Assembly (NCBI RefSeq): GCF_000244975.1
Contig: NZ_CM001440.1
Coordinates: forward strand, 1,904,225 to 1,968,224
Length of the DNA stretch: 64,000 bases
Reading direction: 5' to 3'
From: Saccharomonospora cyanea NA-134
GTDB taxonomy: Bacteria; Actinomycetota; Actinomycetes; Mycobacteriales; Pseudonocardiaceae
Shown: piece after piece, positions 44,310 to 52,880 of the stretch
Position numbering within the stretch: position 1 is the stretch's first letter
Layout of the letters: every line of letters begins with the position of its first letter
Notes under the pieces: generated by a model
The model's database searches: none
Seen by the model: the letters and a program-made list of their open reading frames with translations, nothing else
Told to the model about the DNA's origin: nothing
Position numbers and translations under genes: made by a program

Positions 44310-45836
44310 ATGGGCACACCCCGTCATCGGAGTCCCTTGGGTGGGCCTGTGCCGGCAGTCGTCATGGTGCTGGTCGTGGCGCTCGTCGCGGCCTGCACGG
44401 CGGGCGAGGCGTCCCCCGACGCCCACCGGGCCGTGCCGTCGAGTGCGCCGACGGTGTCCAGTCAGGCCGGCTCCACACCGCCGGACGCACCGGTCACGCT
44501 CACGGTCGACAGCCTGCGCGGAGGCGAGCAGGTGGTGGCGAGCGGTGGTGCGGACGCGGTCTACAACTACGGCCCCACCGTGCTGGTCGACGGAGGCACC
44601 GTGCGGATGTGGTGGTGCAGCCAGTACGGGAGCGCGCCGCCCGCAGGCGACGACATCCTGTACGCCCAGGCGGACTCGCCGTCCGGCCCGTTCACTGGAC
44701 CTGACGGAGGTATTCCGCGCGCCGTGTTCTCGGGTAACCCCGGCCACTTCGACGCGATGCACACCTGCGACCCGTCCGTCCTGCGGGTGAACGGGACGTA
44801 CTACATGTACTACACCGGTGCGCGGGGCGAGGACGCCTACGGCAACGCCATCGGCGTGGCGACCAGCGACGACGGCCTGCACTGGAGCCGGCTCACGAAC
44901 GAGCCGATCGTCACGCCCGCCCACGACACGACCCGCGACAACGCATACGGCGCGGGGCAGCCCGCAGCGGTGTACCTCGATGGCTGGTTCTACCTGATGT
45001 TCACCGACACCACGGGCCAGGCCGCGGGGTGGAACGGTGCGGGTCAGTTCGTGCTGAGGTCGCGGGACCCGGCGTTCGCGACGGGCGTCGAGGCGCTGGG
45101 CGGGGACGGCTTCGCCGCCGTGTCCAGCACCGCGGTCCCGCGCACGCGCTCGGTCGTGGACGCGTTCAGCGCCGACCTCATGTGGGTGGACGCCCTGGAC
45201 GCCTTCGTCATCGCCCACCAGACCGCCGAAGGCACGACGCTGACGTTCTGGAACCGCGACTTCTCGGCGCAGCCCTACCATCCCGTGCTCGTCCGGAGCC
45301 GGTGGGAGGAGGGACCGGGCCTGGTGCGCCAACCCGACGGACACGCCCCGCTGTCGCAGCGCGACGTGTGCGGGCGGGTGCCGTTCGACGTCGTGCACGC
45401 CACGGTGATAGGGCAGGCTGCCGCCCCGACCGACCTGCGCCACTACGGGCTCGACGTGTACGGGATCGACGGTTGCGGCGAGGAGAGGCGTGCGCTCGCG
45501 GTACTCGACGGCGTCGCCATGCCCTCGCCGGTGCGCACGATGGACCTCGTCGTCGGTGGCCGGGTGGTGAGGGTCGACCGGCGGTCGGTGGCCACCGCAC
45601 TGGCCGGGCACGTGCTGGACGAACGGCTCTCCGTGCTCGACAGGGTGCCCGTGTCGGCGCGGTTGTCGGCGGGTGCCCGGGGGGTGAGCGCACCGGGCGA
45701 GGGCCTCGGCGTCGTGCTGGACGGCACGCTGTGGCCGGTGACGTCGACGGCGGTGTTGGAGGCCAACGACTCACCGGCCGAGCCGATCACTCCCGAGCAG
45801 TGGCGGGCGTACCCGAAGGGGCCGGTGCTCGGTTAG
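44310..45836 (+). CDS. Exported lipoprotein with a GH43/beta-propeller-like domain
   Basis: The 508-residue protein has a lipoprotein signal (hydrophobic VVMVLVVALVAAC, Cys near residue 30) followed by a Ser/Pro/Thr linker. The main domain has repeated bladed motifs seen in five-bladed propeller glycosidases: NYGPTVLVDGGTVRMWW, DPSVLRVNGTYYMYYTG, GVATSDDGLHWSRL, GQPAAVYLDGWFYLMFTD. These resemble GH43/GH32-like or GH130-like proteins; the catalytic acids cannot be assigned by eye. ATG 44310 is chosen, with GGAGG (44291-44295) rather far upstream; GTG 44277 is an alternative. TAGACT at 44245 may be the -10. It is not part of the conserved aro-pepQ order and looks like an insertion. Confidence 0.75.
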   Translation: MGTPRHRSPLGGPVPAVVMVLVVALVAACTAGEASPDAHRAVPSSAPTVSSQAGSTPPDAPVTLTVDSLRGGEQVVASGGADAVYNYGPTVLVDGGTVRMWWCSQYGSAPPAGDDILYAQADSPSGPFTGPDGGIPRAVFSGNPGHFDAMHTCDPSVLRVNGTYYMYYTGARGEDAYGNAIGVATSDDGLHWSRLTNEPIVTPAHDTTRDNAYGAGQPAAVYLDGWFYLMFTDTTGQAAGWNGAGQFVLRSRDPAFATGVEALGGDGFAAVSSTAVPRTRSVVDAFSADLMWVDALDAFVIAHQTAEGTTLTFWNRDFSAQPYHPVLVRSRWEEGPGLVRQPDGHAPLSQRDVCGRVPFDVVHATVIGQAAAPTDLRHYGLDVYGIDGCGEERRALAVLDGVAMPSPVRTMDLVVGGRVVRVDRRSVATALAGHVLDERLSVLDRVPVSARLSAGARGVSAPGEGLGVVLDGTLWPVTSTAVLEANDSPAEPITPEQWRAYPKGPVLG

Positions 45837-46318
45837 CGAGCCGGTTCGGCCTTCCGGCGCGGCCGAGGTGACGGCCTGCGGCCGGTGTCCGCGTCGCGGT
45901 CGGACTCACCGTTCACGTCGTCGCGGTAGGAGGTGGCGATCCGTCCTCCCACCAGCAGACCGAGTCCGGCCGGCACGAGGACGAGCAGCGCGGTGAAGGC
46001 CGCCCCTCCCGTGAGGGCGGAGGCCAGTGCGCTCACTCCTGTCCGGTCCACGAACACGGCCCTGCCGACGACGGTGAGGACACCCGAGCCCACCCCGGCG
46101 ACCAGCGCGGCCACGAACCAGGTGCGGCCCGCGTCGGCGAGGCCCGTCCACGCGTCGATCGCGCTCCACAGGGCCACCGTGCCCACGAGCACGGCGAGGG
46201 CGATCGCGGTGACGAGTGTGCGCTCGGTGGGCTGGAACACGGCGTACTTCGCGGTGGCGACGGCGGCAGCGGCATGCAGGACGGCCATGCCGAGTCCGCG
46301 AGGAAACCAGGACGGCAT
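45833..46318 (-). CDS. B-4DMT-like four-helix membrane protein
   Basis: The 161-residue protein has four membrane helices (about residues 8-26, 33-52, 65-88 and 95-117) and a basic C-terminal tail. Sequence style and position, divergent from pepQ beside the aro cluster, match the mycobacterial Rv2536 type annotated as B-4DMT transporter. Function is untested as far as I know. ATG 46318 is preceded after 7 bases by TACAGT on the minus strand, so the message should be leaderless. Its stop overlaps the end of the convergent lipoprotein gene by four bases. Confidence 0.8.
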   Translation of the reverse strand: MPSWFPRGLGMAVLHAAAAVATAKYAVFQPTERTLVTAIALAVLVGTVALWSAIDAWTGLADAGRTWFVAALVAGVGSGVLTVVGRAVFVDRTGVSALASALTGGAAFTALLVLVPAGLGLLVGGRIATSYRDDVNGESDRDADTGRRPSPRPRRKAEPAR

Positions 46319-46325
46319 CTGCGTG

Positions 46326-46331
46326 ACTGTA
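46326..46331 (-). promoter_or_regulatory. -10 element for the B-4DMT gene, leaderless arrangement
   Basis: On the minus strand TACAGT ends 7 bases before the ATG at 46318, with no ribosome binding site between. Confidence 0.55.
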
Positions 46332-46393
46332 CTGATCCGGCACGGGCGCGGGAACCGTTCGGGCATGATCGCGGTCGATGAGTGCACCGGGCC

Positions 46394-46399
46394 TAGACT
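46394..46399 (+). promoter_or_regulatory. -10 element for pepQ, leaderless arrangement
   Basis: TAGACT ends 6 bases before GTG 46406. The 87-base gap to the divergent B-4DMT gene thus carries two back-to-back leaderless promoters. Confidence 0.6.
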
Positions 46400-46405
46400 G
46401 GCCCG

Positions 46406-47503
46406 GTGCCCGAGATTCACGCCGCGCGACGCCGCGCTCTCCGCCAGCGGTTCCAGGATGCCGAACTCGACGCCCTGCTCGTCACCGATCTGCGCAACAT
46501 TCGCTATCTGACCGGGTTCACGGGGTCGAACGCCGCCCTGCTGGTGCACACCGACGGCGACGAGCGCAGTGTGTTCTGCACCGACGGCCGGTACACCACC
46601 CAGGCCGAGGCACAGGTGCCCGATCTGCGCAGGCTCATCGAGCGGCCGAGTGCACTGGCGCTTGTCCGGGATGCGGACGAACGGCTCGCCCGAGGGGCCA
46701 CCGTCGGTTTCGAGAGTCAGCACGTCAGCGTGGAGCAGCACGCGGTGTTCACGGACGCGGCCGGGTCGGTGCTGCTGGCACGGGCGCCCGGACTGGTGGA
46801 ACGGCTGCGGGAGGTGAAGGACGACACGGAGATCGCCGCGTTGCGCGCGGCGTGCGCGGCGGCCGACCGGGCACTGGCGGAGCTGCTGGAGCACGGCGGG
46901 CTGCGTCCGGGCCGCACCGAACGCGAGGTGGCACGCGACCTGGAGAACCGCATGGCCGACCATGGTGCGGAGGCCGTCGCCTTCCCCTCGATCGTCGCCG
47001 CGGGCGCCAACTCGGCGATACCGCACCACCGGCCCACCGACGCCGTGCTCGCGGCGGGGGACTTCGTGAAGCTCGATTTCGGCGCGGTGGTGGACGGGTA
47101 CCACTCGGACATGACACGCACGATCGTGCTCGGCGAGCCCGCGCAGTGGCAGCGTGACCTGTACACACTGGTCGCCACGGCCCAGGCCGCGGGTACGGAG
47201 GCCGTCCGCCCCGGGCGGGAGGTCTCCGCCGTGGACGCCGCCGCGCGGACCGTGGTAGCCGAAGCCGGATACGGCGAGCAGTTCACCCACGGTCTCGGCC
47301 ACGGTGTGGGACTGGACGTACACGAGGCGCCGAGCCTCGCGAAGACCGGCGTCGGTACACTGTCGACCTGCATGGCGGTCACCGTGGAGCCGGGGATCTA
47401 CCTGGCGGGGCGCGGTGGCGTCCGTATCGAGGACACGCTCGTCGTGCGGGAGGGGACTCCCGAGCTCCTCACCATGAGCACCAAGGAACTCGTGGTCGCC
47501 TAG
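46406..47503 (+). CDS. pepQ: M24-family Xaa-Pro peptidase
   Basis: The 365-residue enzyme has the creatinase-like N-terminal domain ([22 protein letters not shown]) and the pita-bread metallopeptidase domain. Metal ligands are visible in order: the Asp of [20 protein letters not shown] (two Asp), His in [14 protein letters not shown], Glu in VTVEPGIY and Glu in VRIEDTLVV. It cleaves peptides with proline in second position. Placement directly before efp, whose product relieves ribosome stalling at proline runs, is conserved in actinobacteria. GTG 46406 has no ribosome binding site but follows a -10 element closely. Confidence 0.95.
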   Translation: MPEIHAARRRALRQRFQDAELDALLVTDLRNIRYLTGFTGSNAALLVHTDGDERSVFCTDGRYTTQAEAQVPDLRRLIERPSALALVRDADERLARGATVGFESQHVSVEQHAVFTDAAGSVLLARAPGLVERLREVKDDTEIAALRAACAAADRALAELLEHGGLRPGRTEREVARDLENRMADHGAEAVAFPSIVAAGANSAIPHHRPTDAVLAAGDFVKLDFGAVVDGYHSDMTRTIVLGEPAQWQRDLYTLVATAQAAGTEAVRPGREVSAVDAAARTVVAEAGYGEQFTHGLGHGVGLDVHEAPSLAKTGVGTLSTCMAVTVEPGIYLAGRGGVRIEDTLVVREGTPELLTMSTKELVVA

Positions 47504-47538
47504 TCGCGGCCCCACCCGATACAGGAGAACGCACACTC

Positions 47539-48096
47539 GTGGCCACCACCAACGACCTCAAGAACGGCATGGTCCTCAATCTGGACGGCCAGTTGTGGTC
47601 CGTCGTCAACTTTCAGCACGTCAAGCCCGGTAAGGGCGGTGCCTTCGTCCGCACGACGTTGAAGCACGTCGTCAGCGGCAAGGTGGTGGACAGGACGTTC
47701 AACGCGGGCACCAAGGTCGACACCGCGACGGTCGACCGCAGGGACATGACGTACCTGTACAACGACGGGTCCCACTACGTGTTCATGGACACCGAGACCT
47801 ACGACCAGCTCGAACTCTCGGCCGACCTCGTGGGCGACGCCGCCAACTTCCTGTTGGAGAACACCGAGGTGCAGGTCGGCATGCACGAGGGCACGCCGTT
47901 GTACGTCGAGCTGCCGACGTCGGTGGAGCTGACCATCGAGCACACCGACCCGGGGCTGCAGGGCGACCGCTCCACCGGCGGCACGAAGCCGGCGAGGCTG
48001 GAGACCGGCGCCGAGATCCAGGTGCCGCTGTTCCTCAGCAGCGGCGAGAAGATCAAGGTGGACACCCGCGACGGCCGTTACCTCGGCCGTGCCTGA
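47539..48096 (+). CDS. efp: Translation elongation factor P
   Basis: EF-P enters the ribosomal E site and helps synthesis of polyproline stretches. The 185-residue protein has the KOW-like domain I with the loop [18 protein letters not shown] bearing the Lys at the tip, and two OB domains ([21 protein letters not shown] and the C-terminal [25 protein letters not shown] region). CAGGAG precedes the GTG start by 7-8 bases. nusB overlaps its end by 8 bases. The window has several proline-rich proteins (MltG, YibE/F) that would depend on it. Confidence 0.98.
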   Translation: MATTNDLKNGMVLNLDGQLWSVVNFQHVKPGKGGAFVRTTLKHVVSGKVVDRTFNAGTKVDTATVDRRDMTYLYNDGSHYVFMDTETYDQLELSADLVGDAANFLLENTEVQVGMHEGTPLYVELPTSVELTIEHTDPGLQGDRSTGGTKPARLETGAEIQVPLFLSSGEKIKVDTRDGRYLGRA

Positions 48097-48580
48097 CCCT
48101 CGGACGGCGACGACCACGGTGAACGACGAGTCCCGTTCCTCCCGCCCCGCGCGCCGCGGGGGCATCAGCCGCCGCGCGTCCCGCCGACGCGCGGTGGAAC
48201 TGCTGTACGAGGCGGCACTGCGTGACACCGACCCGGTGACTCTCCTGTCGGAGCGCGTCGGGTCGGTCGACGCCGACCCGGTCAGCGACTACACGATCGC
48301 CCTGGTGGAAGGCGTCGGTGAGAACCGCGAGCGCATCGACGAGGTGCTCGCTGAGCACGCACAGGGTTGGTCGTTGCAGCGCATGCCGCCGGTCGACCTC
48401 GCCGTGCTGAGGGTCGGCCTCTACGAACTGTTGTGGGCCGTGGACGTGCCCGACCCGGTCGCCATCGACGAGGCCGTGGGCATCGCCAAGCAGTTGTCGA
48501 CCGACGACTCGCCGCGGTTCGTCAACGGCGTCCTGGGCCGGATCGGCACGATCGCCGACCGGCTGCGCGCGGTCCTCTGA
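48089..48580 (+). CDS. nusB: Transcription antitermination factor NusB
   Basis: NusB binds boxA RNA with ribosomal protein S10 during rRNA transcription. The 163-residue all-helical protein shows [16 protein letters not shown] at the start of the fold, then [21 protein letters not shown] and the closing [29 protein letters not shown]. The first 25 residues are basic and variable. GTG 48089 overlaps the efp stop by 8 bases; a GTG at 48119 is an alternative. The pair efp-nusB next to bldD and pyrR is the ancestral actinobacterial order. Confidence 0.97.
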   Translation: MPDPRTATTTVNDESRSSRPARRGGISRRASRRRAVELLYEAALRDTDPVTLLSERVGSVDADPVSDYTIALVEGVGENRERIDEVLAEHAQGWSLQRMPPVDLAVLRVGLYELLWAVDVPDPVAIDEAVGIAKQLSTDDSPRFVNGVLGRIGTIADRLRAVL

Positions 48581-48664
48581 CGATTCCCGCCGTCCCGCCC
48601 GGAAGGCCGGGCACGGGGCGGACGGACGCCGAGGACCGCGCGGCCCGGAGCCGCGGCCGGGGGT

Positions 48665-48688
48665 GGCTTCCCCGCTGCGGCGGAAGCC
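48665..48688. terminator. Possible bidirectional terminator between nusB and bldD
   Basis: GGCTTCC (48665-48671) and GGAAGCC (48682-48688) form a perfect 7-bp stem with a 10-base GC-rich loop, placed between the convergent ends of nusB and bldD. There is no T-run, as is common for actinobacterial terminators. Confidence 0.5.
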
Positions 48689-48691
48689 GGG

Positions 48692-49180
48692 TCATTCCTC
48701 CGTGGACGGGCGGGCCTCCGGGGGCAGCACGCCCCAGTCGATGAGTTGCTCGGTCAGCTCACCCGGAGTCATGTCGTAGATGATGGCCAGCGACCGCAGG
48801 TCCTCGGTGCGGATCGACAGCACCTTGCCGTTGTAGTCACCTCGCTGGCTCTGGATGGTGGCGGCGTAGCGGGCCAGCGGTCCCACCTTCTCCGCCGGGA
48901 GCTGCTGCAGCCTCTCCAGGTTGATCACGATCTTGGTGGCGGGTTCGGCACCGGACGGCACCCTGCCCTCAGGCAGCAACTCGACCACCGGGACACCGTA
49001 GAAGTCGGCGAGTTCGGCCAGCTTCTGTACGGTCACCGCGCGGTCGCCCCGCTCGTAGGAGCCGACGACGACGGCCTTCCAGCGGCCGCCCGACTTCTGC
49101 TCCACCCCGTGCAAGGACAGGCCCTGTTGCTGGCGGATACCGCGGAGCTTGGCCCCGAGCGCCTTGGCGTAATCGCCCAT
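48692..49180 (-). CDS. bldD: Developmental regulator BldD
   Basis: BldD represses sporulation genes during vegetative growth in Streptomyces, dimerising its C-terminal domains around a tetramer of cyclic di-GMP. The 162-residue protein has an N-terminal Xre-type helix-turn-helix (LRGIRQQQGLSLHGVEQKSG) and a C-terminal domain in which the c-di-GMP signature RGD-X8-RxxD is fully kept: RGD at 113-115 and RTED at 124-127. ATG 49180 is selected because CGGAGAACC precedes it and it gives standard length; the frame opens at 49279. A BldD box 66 bases upstream suggests autoregulation. Confidence 0.96.
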   Translation of the reverse strand: MGDYAKALGAKLRGIRQQQGLSLHGVEQKSGGRWKAVVVGSYERGDRAVTVQKLAELADFYGVPVVELLPEGRVPSGAEPATKIVINLERLQQLPAEKVGPLARYAATIQSQRGDYNGKVLSIRTEDLRSLAIIYDMTPGELTEQLIDWGVLPPEARPSTEE

Positions 49181-49245
49181 GTGGTGGTTCTCCGTTTCCT
49201 CGCCCCGATGCGGCCACCGACGACCGACAGGGAACACTTGACCCG

Positions 49246-49260
49246 AATACTCAGAGTAAT
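49246..49260. promoter_or_regulatory. BldD box upstream of bldD
   Basis: AATACTCAGAGTAAT fits the BldD consensus NTNACNC(A/T)GNGTNAN at 8 of 9 fixed positions and contains the perfect inverted repeat TACTC-A-GAGTA (49248-49258). It lies in the divergent region between bldD and the pyr operon, 66 bases before bldD. BldD binds its own promoter in Streptomyces, so autoregulation is likely; effects on the pyr side are possible. Confidence 0.75.
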
Positions 49261-49357
49261 GGTTACGCCTCGTCGTCACCAGGTCAAGCAGATCATCGCC
49301 GCCTGGGGTTACTCACCGAGACAGACCACCCGTAAGGGCGAGGTCGCTAACCTGCTA

Positions 49358-49363
49358 CCGTCG
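49358..49363 (+). promoter_or_regulatory. Putative -10 element for the pyr operon
   Basis: TACCGT (49358-49363) would start the pyr transcript near 49370, giving a leader of about 70 bases that contains the PyrR-binding hairpin. TAACCT at 49350-49355 is an alternative. Confidence 0.45.
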
Positions 49364-49395
49364 TGACGGTTCACCTGCGGAACCAGCGAAAAGAA

Positions 49396-49433
49396 CTTCC
49401 TTTAAGGACCCGTCCAGCGAGGCGGGGAAGGAG
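49396..49433 (+). promoter_or_regulatory. PyrR-binding leader hairpin that can mask the pyrR ribosome binding site
   Basis: The stem CCCG (49409-49412)/CGGG (49423-49426) closes a loop TCCAGCGAGG that matches the PyrR recognition core (UCCAGNGAGG). CTTCC (49396-49400) can extend the stem by pairing with GGAAG (49426-49430), which is part of the GGGGAAGGAG ribosome binding site of pyrR. No terminator follows, so control should be translational, as shown for the mycobacterial pyr leader: PyrR with bound UMP would stabilise the masked form. Confidence 0.8.
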
Positions 49434-49440
49434 ACTTTCT

Positions 49441-50022
49441 GTGGCGTCACGACCACGTGGCGTGACCGGATCGGCTGCTGAGCGGGAGCTGCTCTCGGCC
49501 GGTGACGTCGCGCGCACCGTCGCCCGAATGGCCCACCAGGTCATCGAAAAAACCGCGCTGGGTGCTGAGGACATGCCTCCACCCGTGTTGCTGGGGATCC
49601 CCACGCGGGGGGCTCCGCTCGCCACCCGCCTCGGCGCGAAGATCACCGAGTTCTCCGGAGTGACCGTGCCCGCGGGCACGCTCGACATCACTCTCTACCG
49701 AGACGACCTCCGTCGCAGGCCCACGCGCCCCCTCGCGCAGACGCAGCTTCCCGACACCGGTATCGACGACCGCATCGTGATCCTGGTCGACGACGTCCTG
49801 TACTCCGGCCGCACCGTCAGGGCGGCGCTGGACGCGTTGCGTGATCACGGCAGGCCCAAGGCGGTGCAACTGGCGGTGCTCGTCGACCGGGGCCACCGCG
49901 AACTGCCCATCCGTGCCGACTACGTGGGCAAGAACGTGCCCACCTCGCGGTCGGAGGACGTCTCCGTGCTGCTCGACGAGGTGGACGGCCGGGACGCCGT
50001 GCTGCTGGGGGAGCGCCGATGA
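49441..50022 (+). CDS. pyrR: Pyrimidine operon regulator PyrR
   Basis: PyrR is an RNA-binding attenuator protein with uracil phosphoribosyltransferase fold. The 193-residue protein has the PRPP loop [21 protein letters not shown] and the conserved [13 protein letters not shown] and [15 protein letters not shown] segments. GTG 49441 is set by the strong GGAAGGAG and by the leader hairpin just upstream; the longer open frame from 49363 would run through that RNA element. pyrB overlaps by ATGA. The protein presumably regulates the whole operon through the leader described at 49396-49433. Confidence 0.97.
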   Translation: MASRPRGVTGSAAERELLSAGDVARTVARMAHQVIEKTALGAEDMPPPVLLGIPTRGAPLATRLGAKITEFSGVTVPAGTLDITLYRDDLRRRPTRPLAQTQLPDTGIDDRIVILVDDVLYSGRTVRAALDALRDHGRPKAVQLAVLVDRGHRELPIRADYVGKNVPTSRSEDVSVLLDEVDGRDAVLLGERR

Positions 50023-50954
50023 AGCACCTGCTGTCCACGGACGGCCTCGATGCCGCCTCGGCCACGGCGGTGCTCGACACGGCCGACGAGTTGAAGCGAA
50101 CCCTGCTGGGCAGGGAGGTCCGCAAGCTGCCGACGCTGCGCGGGCGCACTGTCGTCACGTTGTTCTACGAGAACTCCACCCGCACCCGGGTGTCGTTCGA
50201 GATCGCGGGCAAGTGGATGAGTGCGGACGTGGTGAACGTCTCCGCGAGCTCCTCGTCGGTGGGCAAGGGCGAGTCACTGCGCGACACGGCCCTGACGCTG
50301 GCGGCGGCGGGTGCCGACTGCGTCGTGGTGAGGCATCCGGCTTCCGGGGCCGCTCACCGGCTCGCGGGCTGGCTGGCCGACGTGGGCACCAGCGTGGTCA
50401 ACGCCGGTGACGGAACGCACGAGCACCCGACCCAGGCGTTGTTGGACGCGGCCACGCTGCGGGAGCGGCTCGGTGACCTCGACGGTCGCAGGGTGACCAT
50501 CGTGGGGGACGTGCTGCACAGCCGGGTCGCGCGCTCGAACGTGCACCTGCTGTCGACGCTCGGCGCGGACGTGACGTTGGTCGCGCCTCCGACGTTGTTG
50601 CCGGTGGGAGTGGAGTCGTGGCCGGTGACCGTGTCCCATGACCTGGATTCCGTTCTGCCAGCCTCCGACGCTGTGATGATGTTGCGTGTGCAGGCGGAGC
50701 GCATGCACGGAGGTTTCTTCCCCTCGGCGCGGGAGTACTCGGTCGCGTACGGGCTGAACGAGACGAGGTCGCGGTTGCTGCCCGAACACGCCGTGGTGCT
50801 GCACCCGGGTCCGATGCTGCGGGGCATGGAGATCGCCTCGGTCGTGGCGGACGCGCCGAACGCGGCGATCACGGAACAGGTGCGCAACGGCGTGCACGTG
50901 AGGATGGCGGTGCTGTATCACCTGCTGGCGGGAGACGGAGGCGACCGTGGCTGA
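50019..50954 (+). CDS. pyrB: Aspartate carbamoyltransferase
   Basis: PyrB condenses carbamoyl phosphate with aspartate, the committed step to pyrimidines. The 311-residue catalytic chain has the carbamoyl-phosphate motif [13 protein letters not shown], the [14 protein letters not shown] segment, the [14 protein letters not shown] loop and [11 protein letters not shown]. No regulatory PyrI chain is present, as usual in actinobacteria. The stop overlaps the first pyrC GTG by 8 bases, and the last codons lie inside the 72-bp duplicated unit. Confidence 0.98.
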   Translation: MKHLLSTDGLDAASATAVLDTADELKRTLLGREVRKLPTLRGRTVVTLFYENSTRTRVSFEIAGKWMSADVVNVSASSSSVGKGESLRDTALTLAAAGADCVVVRHPASGAAHRLAGWLADVGTSVVNAGDGTHEHPTQALLDAATLRERLGDLDGRRVTIVGDVLHSRVARSNVHLLSTLGADVTLVAPPTLLPVGVESWPVTVSHDLDSVLPASDAVMMLRVQAERMHGGFFPSAREYSVAYGLNETRSRLLPEHAVVLHPGPMLRGMEIASVVADAPNAAITEQVRNGVHVRMAVLYHLLAGDGGDRG

Positions 50955-51102
50955 GGATTCGATGGCAGTTGCGGGCGCCGACCGGGTGCGGGTGTCCCGC
51001 AGGAACACGGAGGCGACCGTGGCTGAGGATTCGATGGCAGTTGCGGGCGCCGACCGGGTGCGGGTGTCCCGCAGGAGTACGGAGGCGACCGTGGCTGAGG
51101 AT
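50935..51102 (+). repeat. 72-bp tandem duplication carrying the pyrC ribosome binding site and start
   Basis: Unit A (50935-51006) and unit B (51007-51078) agree at 70 of 72 bases, differing only in the last codon; a third partial copy (51079-51102, 24 bases) follows. Each copy has GGAGG, five bases, then GTG GCT GAG GAT, so three equivalent translation starts at 50947, 51019 and 51091 lie in the same frame. The first overlaps the pyrB stop. The spacing is a multiple of three, so the duplication adds 24 codons per unit to pyrC without breaking it. Confidence 0.95.
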
Positions 51103-52389
51103 CGGACTGTGCTGCTGCGGCGGGTTCGGCCGTACGGCGAGGGAGAGCCGGTCGACGTACTCGTCTCCGACGGTGTGATCGCCGAGATCGGCAGCGTCGA
51201 CCCGCCTGCCGGTGTCGAGGTGGTCGAGGGCCGGGGACAGGTGTTGCTGCCCGGGTTCGTCGACCTGCACACGCACCTGCGGGAGCCCGGCCGGGAGGAC
51301 ACCGAGACGATCGAGACCGGTTCGGCCGCGGCCGCGCTGGGTGGTTACACGGCGGTGTTCGCCATGGCCAACACCGATCCGGTGGCGGACAACGCGGTGG
51401 TGACCGATCACGTCTGGCGCCGGGGCCGTGAGGTCGGGCTCGTGGACGTGTACCCGGTCGGCGCCGTCACCGTGGGGCTCGCGGGCGAGCGGCTGGCCGA
51501 GATGGGCACGATGGCGAACTCCGCCGCCGGGGTGCGGATGTTCTCCGACGACGGGCACTGCGTCGCCGACCCGCTCGTGATGCGCAGGGCGCTGGAGTAC
51601 TCGACCGCGCTCGGCGTGGTGGTGGCCCAGCACGCCGAGGAACCGCGCCTCACCGTCGGGGCGCAGGCGCACGAGGGCGAACGGGCCGCACGGCTCGGGT
51701 ACCCGGGGTGGCCCGCCTCGGCGGAGGAGTCGATCGTCGCCCGCGACTGTGTGCTGGCGCGGCACGCGCGGGCCCGGCTGCACGTGTGCCACGTCTCGGC
51801 GGCGGGCACCGTGGACGTGTTGCGCTGGGCCAAGGAGCAGGGCACCGAGGTGTCGGCCGAGGTGACCCCCCATCACCTCCTGCTCACCGACGAGCGGCTG
51901 GCCACGTTCGACCCGGTCAACAAGGTCAACCCGCCGTTGCGCGCCGAGGCCGACGTGCGGCGGATGCGGCAGGCGCTGGCCGACGGGGTGATCGACTGCG
52001 TGGCCACCGACCACGCCCCCCACGCGCCGCAGGACAAGGACACCGAGTGGGCAGCCGCTCGTCCGGGGATGCTCGGGTTGCAGACCGCGCTGTCGGTGGT
52101 CGTGGAGACGATGGTCCGTCCCGGCCTCCTCGACTGGCGCGGGGTGGCGCGGGTCATGAGTGAACGGCCCGCCGAGATCGTCGGGCTGCCGGACCAGGGC
52201 AGGCCACTGGCCGTGGGCGAGCCCGCCAACCTCGTACTGGTGGACGCGGACGCGGAGTGGACGGTCCGCGGCGCCGAGTTGGCGAGCCGCGCGGCCAACA
52301 CGCCGTACGAGGGGCTGCGGCTGCCCGCCGTGGTGAGCGCCACGTTGCTGCGCGGGCGTGTGACGTCGCGCGAAGGGAAGATTGTGTGA
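50947..52389 (+). CDS. pyrC: Dihydroorotase
   Basis: PyrC closes carbamoyl aspartate to dihydroorotate. The class I amidohydrolase has the metal motif [13 protein letters not shown], later metal His residues ([17 protein letters not shown]), and the catalytic Asp in [10 protein letters not shown]. Three in-frame GTG starts with identical ribosome binding sites exist (50947, 51019, 51091) because of a 72-bp duplication. The third yields a normal dihydroorotase N-terminus ([18 protein letters not shown]); the first two add a 24- or 48-residue extension. The feature is given its maximal extent. A membrane-protein gene overlaps its stop by one base. Confidence 0.96.
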   Translation: MAEDSMAVAGADRVRVSRRNTEATVAEDSMAVAGADRVRVSRRSTEATVAEDRTVLLRRVRPYGEGEPVDVLVSDGVIAEIGSVDPPAGVEVVEGRGQVLLPGFVDLHTHLREPGREDTETIETGSAAAALGGYTAVFAMANTDPVADNAVVTDHVWRRGREVGLVDVYPVGAVTVGLAGERLAEMGTMANSAAGVRMFSDDGHCVADPLVMRRALEYSTALGVVVAQHAEEPRLTVGAQAHEGERAARLGYPGWPASAEESIVARDCVLARHARARLHVCHVSAAGTVDVLRWAKEQGTEVSAEVTPHHLLLTDERLATFDPVNKVNPPLRAEADVRRMRQALADGVIDCVATDHAPHAPQDKDTEWAAARPGMLGLQTALSVVVETMVRPGLLDWRGVARVMSERPAEIVGLPDQGRPLAVGEPANLVLVDADAEWTVRGAELASRAANTPYEGLRLPAVVSATLLRGRVTSREGKIV

Positions 52390-52880
52390 TGGACAGGCTT
52401 CTGCTGACCCTGCTGTGCTTCGCTTTCTTCGCGCTCTGCCTCTACGGGATGTGGCGTGGCTGGCGACGACAGGCCCGCACCCAGAGCGTGCGCGTGCCGC
52501 CGTTTCCGGCCGTGCCCGCCGAGCGAGGCGAGCTGCTGCTCCAGACGCGAGGCCTCTACGTCAGCACGACGACGTCGGGGCACTGGCAGGACCGCATCGT
52601 CACCCGCGGCGTGGGCATGCGGGGACCTGCGGTACTGCGGCTCTACGACCGGGGCATCGAGGTCGATCGCGCCGGCGCCCCGGGTTTCTGGATTCCGCGT
52701 GACAGCGTCGTCCGCGTCGGTACGGCAAAAGGAATGGCGGGCAAGGTGATGGGCACCGAGAGCCTGTTGGTGCTCACGTGGCGCCTTGGAGACGTCGAGC
52801 TCGACACCGGTTTGCGCGGTGACGATCTTTCCGTCTACCCGCAGTGGATCGAGCAGGCCAAGGGAGGTGCCCAGGTATGA
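52389..52880 (+). CDS. Membrane-anchored protein of the pyr operon (Rv1382-like)
   Basis: The 163-residue protein has one N-terminal membrane helix (residues 3-20) and a soluble domain with a strand-rich pattern (ERGELLLQTRGLYVSTTTSG, VTRGVGMRGPAVLRLYDRG, the latter near residue 80) that resembles a PH-like fold. It occupies the slot between pyrC and carA taken by Rv1382 in Mycobacterium tuberculosis, so the position is conserved, but I know of no assigned function. ATG 52389 overlaps the pyrC stop by one base, and carA overlaps its end by ATGA. Confidence 0.85.
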   Translation: MDRLLLTLLCFAFFALCLYGMWRGWRRQARTQSVRVPPFPAVPAERGELLLQTRGLYVSTTTSGHWQDRIVTRGVGMRGPAVLRLYDRGIEVDRAGAPGFWIPRDSVVRVGTAKGMAGKVMGTESLLVLTWRLGDVELDTGLRGDDLSVYPQWIEQAKGGAQV

